A stretch of DNA of 64,000 nt from Cristatella mucedo. Taxonomy: Eukaryota; Bryozoa; Phylactolaemata; Cristatellidae. A program made the position numbers and the translations under genes. The stretch's first letter is position 1. Each line of letters begins with the position of its first letter. Shown in pieces: positions 57,910-64,000 of this stretch. Below the pieces are notes generated by a model, which was given only the letters and a program-made list of their open reading frames with translations, ran no database searches and was not told the DNA's origin. The DNA lies in assembly GCA_009760855.2 (NCBI GenBank), contig WPIO01000081.1, forward strand, positions 1,621,001 through 1,685,000, in the 5' to 3' direction.

Positions 57910-59325
57910 TATGCAGACATGGGTAGAGTGTCTCTGCTTGTTTTGCTTGATCTTTCGGCAGCTTTTAATACAATCGATCACAACGTTCTTCTAGAGCGTC
58001 TCTCATCTCGCCTGGGCATCACTGGCACTGCTCTGCAGTGGTTCAGGTCCTATCTCAGTGGCAGACTCCAGAGTATTGAAGTGAATGCACAAAGATCATC
58101 TGAGGTACCTCTGAAATATGAAGTACCTCAGGGCTCAGTGCTAGGTCCAGTTCTTTTCACGGTTTATACTCTGCCTCTTGCTGATGTGATTGCAAAGCAC
58201 AATCTAGGCTTTCACTTCTATGCGGATGACACTCAGTTGTACCTTTGCTTTGATCCCTCCCAGCCTTCGAGCACCTCAAATTCTCTAAACTCACTAGCTG
58301 CATGCATTGATGACATCCGCACATGGATGGCAGCAAATTTTCTAAAACTTAACGATGATAAAACTAACTTACTAGTTATGGGAAAACCCAGTGTGATCCA
58401 GAGATTGGACAGGCTGACTCTCATAATTGGCTCTGCCAGCATATCTCCAGTTGAATCAGCTCGAAATCTAGGTGTCATGTTCCAAAGCAACCTCTCGTTA
58501 GACGACCACATCAGCTCCACAGTCAAATCCGCCTATTTTCAGCTACATAACATTGCTAAAATTCGGGCTTGTTTAGATAAAGATACCACATCTAAGTTGG
58601 TCCATGCATTCGTGACATCCCGTCTCGACTTCTGTAACTCACTGCTTACTGGCCTACCAGCATGTGTGATCAGACGATTGCAGCTGGTGCAAAACTCGGC
58701 AGCTAGACTTGTCTGCCGTGAGTGTCGCAGTTGCCACATTACTCCACTTCTTGCCGACCTGCACTGGCTACCAGTCAAGCAACGGATTGACTTCAAGGTT
58801 TTGTCGCTCACTTTTAGGTCCCTTCATTCTATGGCTCCAGCCTATCATGTCAGATATACTACCCCATCAGGCCAAGCATCTTGCCCCCCCCCCCCCCCGC
58901 TTTTCGGAATCCAACAGTCTAGAAATACCTCGTACAAACCTTAAATCCTTTGGAGACCGTGCATTTAGTTCGTATGCTCCCAAAGCCTGGAACTCCCTCC
59001 CGATCTGCGTCAGAACATCCCCTGACCTGACCACATTTAAAAGGAACCTAAAAACACCCCTATTTAGGACAGCATTTAGTGGGTCCCTGTGATTCGTCCT
59101 TGATGTGCTTATGCGTGCCGACACTATGCATGCTACCACTAACCACATTTGCATACTGACCCTGTGCATGTCACCCCTAACTATATTATTCATTTCGTTT
59201 GTTTTTCAAGCATGATTTTACTTGCCATTCAATTGCATTTCACTTTACAGCAAATGTAAAGCGCCTAGAGAGAGATTAAGTTCTCTGAGGGCGCTTTATC
59301 AAGTGAATTATTATTATTATTATTA
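57910..59325 (+). pseudogene. LINE family 1 reverse transcriptase, best-preserved copy (intron 4)
   Basis: Intact for 341 codons from MGRVSLLVLLDLSAAFNTID, with [40 protein letters not shown] (YADD catalytic box), MAANFLKLNDDKTNLLVMGK, SARNLGVMFQSNLSLDDHIS, HAFVTSRLDFCNSLLTGLPA, NSAARLVCRECRSCHITPLL and DLHWLPVKQRIDFKVLSLTF. At the C run of about 15 (58,880) and just before it the frame shifts, and the last block (FGDRAFSSYAPKAWNSLPIC ... TAFSGSL, stop) is in another frame. The 3' UTR, hairpin AGATTAAGTTCTCTGAGG and (ATT)n tail follow. The N-terminal endonuclease and early RT blocks are absent (5' truncation). This is a CR1/L2-clade non-LTR element from motif style, and it is in the same orientation as the host gene. 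Confidence 0.9.
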
Positions 59326-60294
59326 ATTCAGGCTTTATGTGCCCTCGTGTGTCATACTTGATATTCCTGAGCAATGAAAAAAAAGTTACTAGAATGTCTG
59401 TACAAGTTTAAATCTCCACTAGTAATTCAACATGTGCCACGAAGTCTCAGTCGATGTTATGCCGGATGGTTTTACGCAGTTCACAGACACTCGCTTTCGA
59501 TAATTAAAAATGCATGGTAGCCATCAGAGTTCTTTTCTTCTAGCAAAGAGATAGTATGAAGCATAGCAGAGTAAAGGGAGCACGTGAGAGTTAAATTGCA
59601 AAATGAGAATGAAATTGCAAAGCAAGTAGTAGTGCAGGACGGCTGGAGCAGAAATGCTTGGGACATCTGCATGGGGAAAATGCCGTTTTTTAAGAAATGG
59701 GTTAAAGAATTTCACGATGTGGTATATGTGCAGCAAATGCTTCAGTTGCAGTTGACTAAAGGCAGGGGTCAGCAAGGGTCAAGGTTTAGATAGTGTATTG
59801 TCCCAAGAGGGGACCTTGGGTGACGAGGAGGAAGAAACAGCTGCAGAAGTTCAGCTGGGTTTGGAGGGGCTAAGCCACGGTGGGCCTTGTGAGTCAGAGA
59901 GTTGGGATCTGTTGATCGAATCAAAGCCACTTTATAAAACAAGGATCGTGCGTGACTAAGTTTCTAAGGAATAAGTTTCTTGGATTCAAAGACCAACCTA
60001 TCAGCTGTATTTAGCTCCATGTTAGAGGCATATTGGCTCTTTTGACCAAATGGCTCGAGTAGAGTAAGTTCATTGAGAGTGAAGTGAATTTCACCAGCAG
60101 GAAAATGTTGGCAATTGTTGGGCACCGTGAATATGTCAATTTTGTCGAGAGTCTGTGCATATCTCTATTAATAGTTCTGACACCTAAATGACTTGATATG
60201 AGCATAACTTGAGCATTATATGCACGTTTCTAAGCTCGCAGCACTCCTCAAGCTGCAGGCTGCGCTAGCAGTGATCAATTTCTCGACGTGCCAG
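59326..60294. other. Intron 4, last part; decayed LINE family 2 piece
   Basis: Positions 59,515-59,660 resemble the family-2 C-terminal block on the minus strand (GAAGCATAGCAGAGT). The remaining DNA to the acceptor CTCGACGTGCCAG at 60,294 has no feature I can name. Confidence 0.45.
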
Positions 60295-60457
60295 GATGCG
60301 ATGTCGAATCCCATGAGCTTCTCCAAGCTTGCAACGAGATCACTTGAAGTCGACTATCTGGAAGAAGAATTTAAGACTATACCCACAAATTTGCCACGGA
60401 TGTCGCAGATGCAGCACGGCTGGGCCAACAAGAACCGCTTTGCAAACATCATACCCT
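60295..60457 (+). CDS. Exon 5: PTP domain start, phosphotyrosine loop
   Basis: Phase 0 in, phase 1 out; donor T then GTGAGT. It encodes NPMSFSKLATRSLEVDYLEE, then EFKTIPTNLPR and ANKNRFANIIP. This matches the N-terminal helices and the KNRY phosphotyrosine loop of PTP domains. The loop is KNRFAN where active PTPs usually have KNRYxD: the Tyr that stacks on phosphotyrosine is Phe and the substrate-backbone Asp is Asn. The acceptor (GCCAG) is my choice because it keeps phase and starts near the conserved region. Upstream acceptors at CTGCAG (60,258) and TAGCAG (60,271) are alternatives. Confidence 0.85.
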
Positions 60458-60601
60458 GTGAGTTTAGCAGCATCGCCTGCAGCGGGACATGCAGCAGCAG
60501 TGTCGACTGGCGTGGGACATGCAGCAGCAGCAAGCGTTTTATTTTAATACAGTGCCGCGCCTTGCATTGCTTTTTGTCTCTCCTTTTATTCTGACCGCCA
60601 G

Positions 60602-60675
60602 TGGAAGCAACGCGAGTAAAGCTACAAGCATCCACCGAGGCAGCATCAGACTACATCAATGCCAACTATGTGTCC
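60602..60675 (+). CDS. Exon 6: PTP domain, DYINANY block
   Basis: Phase 1 in, phase 0 out; acceptor TTCTGACCGCCAG, donor GTAAGT. Joined to exon 5 it reads IIPLEATRVKLQASTEAAS then DYINANYVS. The DYINANY block is a PTP hallmark. The usual Tyr/Phe-Asp-His before SRVKL is LEAT here, closer to the ES/TRV style of receptor D2 domains. The 144-bp intron before it is typical of compact PTP exon clusters. Confidence 0.9.
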
Positions 60676-60823
60676 GTAAGTTGGCAAGGGACCAAGGAAC
60701 ATGGCCACCGGTCGTGCTGAAGTTGTTGTGGCAGGGCTTACTGTACAGCCGTCTCGATGCTACTGGCGCCTTCCCTTGTCTGCAGCACTCACTGCTTCCT
60801 TGCTCTGTATGCATCGTTGCCAG

Positions 60824-60961
60824 GGCTACAGAGGCCAGACGCGAGCTTACATTGCTGCCCAGTCACCGATGCATAACACCGTAGACGACTTCTGGCGGAT
60901 GGTCTGGGAGCAGCAGTCGCAAGTGATTGTGGCACTGACAGGCTGGGTCGAAGATGGCCAG
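60824..60961 (+). CDS. Exon 7: PTP domain, DFWRMVWEQ block
   Basis: Forty-six codons, phase 0 both sides; acceptor CATCGTTGCCAG, donor GTATGT. Reads [35 protein letters not shown] and [17 protein letters not shown] and DFWRMVWEQ are core PTP motifs. The usual TQGP is AQSP. VEDG after LT recalls the IA-2/PTPRN wording LTPLVEDG, though I cannot test kinship without alignment. Confidence 0.95.
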
Positions 60962-61112
60962 GTATGTAATCATAGCGACCCCAATCAGTTGGCGCAAGCT
61001 GCTGCTGCTGAGCTAGAAGTCAACGTATTTCTATGCATCTATCCCTGAATGCTGAATCGGAGAATGATGGTGGTATTTGCATGATGAGCCCGGTTTTTTT
61101 CTTACTTTTTAG

Positions 61113-61250
61113 CCGAGATGTAGCGACTACCTCCCGGATGCATGTGGAATTGACAACATTAAAGTCTACGGTCACTTCCAAGTGACAGCTCAAAAACAGC
61201 TGGCTGCACAGGACTATGTATTCTGTGTGGTTACTCTCAAGAACCTGGAC
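61113..61250 (+). CDS. Exon 8: PTP domain, central strands
   Basis: Forty-six codons, phase 0 both sides; acceptor CTTACTTTTTAG, donor GTGAGT. Reads PRCSDYLPDACG, KVYGHFQVTAQKQLAAQDYV and FCVVTLKNLD. It aligns with the C.xYWP strand region of PTPs, with YLP in place of YWP. The KN after the strand resembles the FYLKN of IA-2 and many receptor PTPs. Confidence 0.88.
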
Positions 61251-61319
61251 GTGAGTCGCTAGGCGTTGTGCTAGATTCGCTTTGCTGACCAGTGGTAGAG
61301 TTGTGGTACTATCTCATAG

Positions 61320-61582
61320 GATCGCATGATCAAGACTTGCTTCCTCGACCATGAGGGCAACAAACGTTGTCCTCATTGGCTCGTCGTGCCTGCGATGTTT
61401 GACGTTGCTCCAACTGCATCCCTGCATTTACAGAGTGGCCTCTACAGACAAGTCGTCCACTTTCACTACACGGTATGGCCCACAAAGGGGGTACCAGAGT
61501 CTGCATCCCGCTTGATCAAATTCGTCGCTGACCTCAGGCCTTACATGGAAGTTAGCCAAGGCCCGGCCGTCATGCATTGCAG
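61320..61582 (+). CDS. Exon 9: PTP domain, WPD loop (mutated) and start of active-site loop
   Basis: Phase 0 in, phase 2 out. The 69-bp intron before it (GTGAGT...CATAG) must be removed because it has an in-frame TAG. The exon encodes DRMIKTCFLDHEGNKR, an unusual insert of about 23 residues, then YRQVVHFHYTVWPTKGVPES and GPAVMHC. The general-acid loop is WPT, not WPD (Thr codon 61,482-61,484). The exon ends at HC plus AG, so any C or T at the start of the next exon completes Ser of HCS(AGxGRT). The Cys codon is at 61,578-61,580. The next exon is not found before 64,000. The HYTVWP style recalls class R3 receptor PTPs, while the missing Asp recalls D2 domains and IA-2. Confidence 0.92.
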
Positions 61583-61839
61583 GTACAGGCTTCAGTGCTA
61601 CTATGCAAAGCTCTGCAGCAGCAAAAAAGGTGTTCACGTGCGCAGATTTTACTGCTGTTCGTGACATGTTTTTCACTAAGCACTTGCTGCATGGATACGG
61701 CGCTTGGTCTTATTTTTCACCATAGTCGATCAGCATAGGTCATCGTATCAGAAAGAGTGAAAGCTGTGTAATTTACTTTGACCAATAACCTTCGAAAAAT
61801 CAGCCGTGTGCAACATTTAATCTTGTCAGTGCCTAATAA
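61583..61839. other. Intron after exon 9
   Basis: Starts with donor GTACAG. No AGxGRTG-coding exon is visible here or later in the window. Confidence 0.5.
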
Positions 61840-61971
61840 TAGTAATAATAATAATGCACTTGATAAAGCGCCCTCAGAGAATTCAATCTCTTTCTAGGCG
61901 CTTTATATTTGCTACAAAGGGAAATGCAATTAAATGGTGAGTAATATCATGCTTGATAAACAACATGAATG
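61840..61971 (-). mobile_element. LINE family 1 3' end, host of a SINE B
   Basis: (TAA)n tail, hairpin (AAGCGCCCTCAGAGAATTCA) and 3' UTR to AACATGAAT, then broken by a SINE B. A short continuation (GACATGGTAAGGGGTGAC) follows at about 62,168-62,188. Confidence 0.85.
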
Positions 61972-62165
61972 GTGAGCCGTGATGGCACACTAGGTAAGGC
62001 GGTTGCTTTCACGACCTCAGCCCGAGGTCGTGGGTTCGATTCCTGTGGTGGGTGATTCTTTATCGCCACGGCAAGCGGTGGTGATAGCCGTAAAGGCTCT
62101 TCTGTCGCTATACAAAAAAGAGGCTGTTTAATCAGCTAGGATTTATTTATTTATTTATTTATTTA
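61972..62165 (+). mobile_element. SINE family B copy 2 (young), nested in LINE family 1
   Basis: Nearly identical to the copy at 641-811: A-box TGGCACACTAGG, B box GGGTTCGATTCC, GGTGGTGATAGCCGTAAAGG, end GGCTGTTTAATCAGCTAGGA with an (ATTT)n tail. It has a few extra bases in the head (AGCCCGAGGTC). High identity to the distant copy indicates recent activity. Confidence 0.85.
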
Positions 62166-62189
62166 ATGACATGGTAAGGGGTGACTCTG

Positions 62190-62480
62190 TTTTTACTAAG
62201 GTTTACCAAGGCTCAGCAGCACTTTTTCACCTGTGAATGGAAAGTAAGCTACTAATGCAGATAGACCGATTTATGAATTGTAGGCAATCCTCATGTAACC
62301 CTCAAATGGGAAGACCTCACCCAGAAAACCGCATAATCTGGAATGACTGAAATGATGTCTGGCTGTAATCTGTGCATGCTATTAAAAAACGACTTGTTAC
62401 TGAATGGGCACATTGCCTCCACTCTAAAGTAGGCCAACTTTCATCCGAGGATAGGCCGGTGGTTTTTCTTTGCCAAAATC
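62190..62480. other. No recognisable feature
   Basis: No motif or repeat recognised. Confidence 0.4.
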
Positions 62481-62940
62481 AGAGTCTGCTTAGACAGGAG
62501 TACAATAGCCAAATTCGTTCATGCGTTTGTAACCCTCGACAATGCATGTAGATTTCATTTATTCAAGACTCCCGGCATGTGCCCTTGATCATCAGCAACT
62601 GTTGCAAAACTCAGCAGTTTGTCTGGTCTGTGGTCAACAGCCTAGCTGTCGCATCGCACCATTTCTTTCTGGGCTCTACTGGCTCCCTCTCAAGCGTCTA
62701 GTCCACTTCAAGATGCTCTCCCTGGCTCCCATAGCTAGCTCAATTCGCTTGCATCAGCCTACTTATTTGATCATCTTGCTCCTCCTCCACTCTGTGCTCT
62801 AGCACCACCTACTTCTCCTCGGCTGCCATTGATCCAACCACTGTTCTCCTCAAACTAAATCAAAAGCCTTAGGTGATCGAGCCATCAGTTCACATGTACA
62901 GGACCGAGACTCACTTCTGGCTTTTGTCACCAACTTCGAA
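62481..62940 (+). mobile_element. LINE family 1 C-terminal fragment, degenerate
   Basis: Decayed match to HAFVTSRLDFCNSLL..., then ACALDHQQLLQNSAVCLVCG and FLSGLYWLPLKRLVHFKMLS, equivalent to NSAARLVCRE and DLHWLPVKQRIDFK. Many changes. Confidence 0.65.
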
Positions 62941-62954
62941 AACTTTGCATAATG

Positions 62955-63440
62955 TATGATAATAATAATACAGTTGATAAAGCACCCTCACAGAACTGAA
63001 TTTCTTTCTATGCGCTTTACATTTGCTGCAAAGGAAGCACGATCGAATGGTTAGTGGTGGCATGCTCAATAAACAACAACAATAACATGGTTAGGGGTGA
63101 CACGCACGGGTCAGCATGCAAGTTTGGTTAACGACAGCATGCAACAGTGTCAGCACGCATAAGCACATAAAGGACGATACACACGTACCCACTAAATGCT
63201 GTCCTAAATAGGTGTGTTTTTTAAGTTCTTTTTAAATGTGGTCAAGTCAGCGGATGTCGTGACAGAAGTCTGGAGTGAGTTCCAGGCTTTGGGAGCATAT
63301 GAACTAAAGGCACGGTCTTCAAAGGATTTCAGATTTGTATGAGGTATAGTTAAGAAGTTAAGATTCCGAAAAGCGGGCGGTACGGCACTTAGCCTGGTGG
63401 GGGAGTAGATCTGATAGGTAGGCTGGAGCCAAATAATTCA
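62955..63440 (-). mobile_element. LINE family 1, 3' part
   Basis: (TAA)-type tail at 62,958, hairpin AAGCACCCTCACAGAACTGA, 3' UTR, then reverse complement of the C-terminal block (GGGAGCATATGAACTAAAGG). 5'-truncated near 63,440. Confidence 0.8.
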
Positions 63441-63532
63441 AGTTTCGTCAAAGAATGCGTCTTCCGTTCAGCTTTCCAATCGACCCAGTGAAGTTCTCAG
63501 TTTCGTTCGTGTATGTTTCACGTACTCATCCA

Positions 63533-64000
63533 TAATGTAATGTATCTCTATCTGTAACTCCACAAAGTCATATAGACTATGTGGGTGTTACACAGGAGAG
63601 TTTTGTATAGAGCACTCACAGCCTAAGCGGCTTTCGGTATGCATTCGGTAGCCAACAGACTTCGTCTCACGCAACAAAGGGAAAGTGGGAAGCATAGCAG
63701 AGTCAGGAGAGCAGTTGAGGTAGTGAGTAGCATAGAAGTAGCAGCTCAGGACCACTGAAAAGGATTAGCAATAGTCGGCAGCAGAAGAGTAGTTGTCGTT
63801 GCGTAAGAATTTGTGGAAGCGAGTTCCACAGCCTAGGACCTGCAGAGCTAAAGCTTCTGTCGCCAACTGTCTTTAAGCGGAGGAATGGAACAGATAATTT
63901 ATTGTCCACACAAGACCTGAAGGCACAAAGAGGCTGAAACTGGTGCAGCAGTTCAGCTTGGTACGAAGGAGCCAATCCATGCATGATTCGGCTAATACTG
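63533..64000 (-). pseudogene. LINE family 2 C-terminus and 3' end, running off the window
   Basis: Tail AATGTAATGTATCTCTATCT at 63,534, the UTR, then on the minus strand HGLAPSYQAELLHQFQPLCA, VDNKLSVPFLRLKTVGDRSF and SSAGPRLWNSLPQI followed by a frameshift. It continues past 64,000. Confidence 0.85.

Larger units (their letters stand above)
27785..61582 (+). other. Gene span: receptor-type tyrosine phosphatase-like gene (incomplete 3')
   Basis: Nine segments on one strand join in phase: 27,785-27,830; 44,261-46,113; 52,285-52,428; 56,550-56,759; 60,295-60,457; 60,602-60,675; 60,824-60,961; 61,113-61,250; 61,320-61,582. Intron lengths are 16,430, 6,171, 4,121, 3,535, 144, 148, 151 and 69 bp. 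The product is a type I membrane protein: signal peptide, mucin-like ectodomain with a membrane-proximal SEA-like fold, one transmembrane helix, basic juxtamembrane segment and an intracellular PTP domain. About 1,009 residues are visible before the active-site loop is cut by an intron. The PTP exons are nearly certain as coding. The transmembrane and ectodomain links rest on matching phases, order and logic, and exon 1 is the least certain. Long introns are filled with LINEs, SINEs and a Tc1 relic. No expression data are available to me. Confidence 0.7.

Overview
This window comes from an animal nuclear genome, most likely an invertebrate; I cannot fix the lineage from sequence alone. It has spliced exons with GT-AG borders, a CpG-rich promoter-like block, tRNA-derived SINEs, two families of CR1/L2-type LINEs, long dinucleotide microsatellites, a solo LTR and DNA-transposon relics. 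There are no bacterial operons, ribosome binding sites or CRISPR arrays. Most long open frames are shadows of microsatellites, GC-rich DNA or retroelements.

The main gene is on the + strand. I can assemble it by hand from about 27.8 kb to 61.6 kb, and it continues past what is visible. It encodes a receptor-type protein tyrosine phosphatase-like protein. A short first coding exon lies in a CpG island (27,785-27,830). A 1.85-kb exon (44,261-46,113) completes the signal peptide and encodes a long Ala/Ser/Thr/Pro-rich, mucin-like ectodomain ending in a ferredoxin/SEA-like module. One exon carries the transmembrane helix (52,285-52,428) and one a basic juxtamembrane segment (56,550-56,759). Five exons (60,295-61,582) encode a PTP domain up to its active-site Cys. 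All junction phases agree. The WPD-loop Asp is Thr and two residues of the phosphotyrosine loop are changed, so the domain is probably a weak or dead phosphatase, in the manner of IA-2/PTPRN or the D2 domains of receptor PTPs. The exon with the rest of the HCxxGxxR loop is not in the window.

The other DNA is mostly mobile elements. LINE family 1 has an (ATT)n tail and a 3' hairpin motif. LINE family 2 has an (ACATT)n-like tail. SINE family A shares its 3' end with LINE family 1 and was probably moved by it. SINE family B is a second tRNA-like family. A 1,337-bp solo LTR with internal 122-bp subrepeats lies at 10.0-11.4 kb. A deleted pogo-like element sits inside a LINE at 19.3-19.8 kb, and a Tc1-like transposase fragment lies in an intron at 53.4 kb. 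Several insertions are nested and can be dated relative to each other.

Layout: 1-25.8 kb is intergenic repeat-rich DNA. 25.9-28.9 kb is the CpG island with putative exon 1. 28-44 kb is the long first intron, full of LINEs and SINEs. 44-62 kb holds the remaining exons with LINE, SINE, Tc1 and tandem-repeat insertions between them. 61.8-64 kb is again LINE/SINE DNA.
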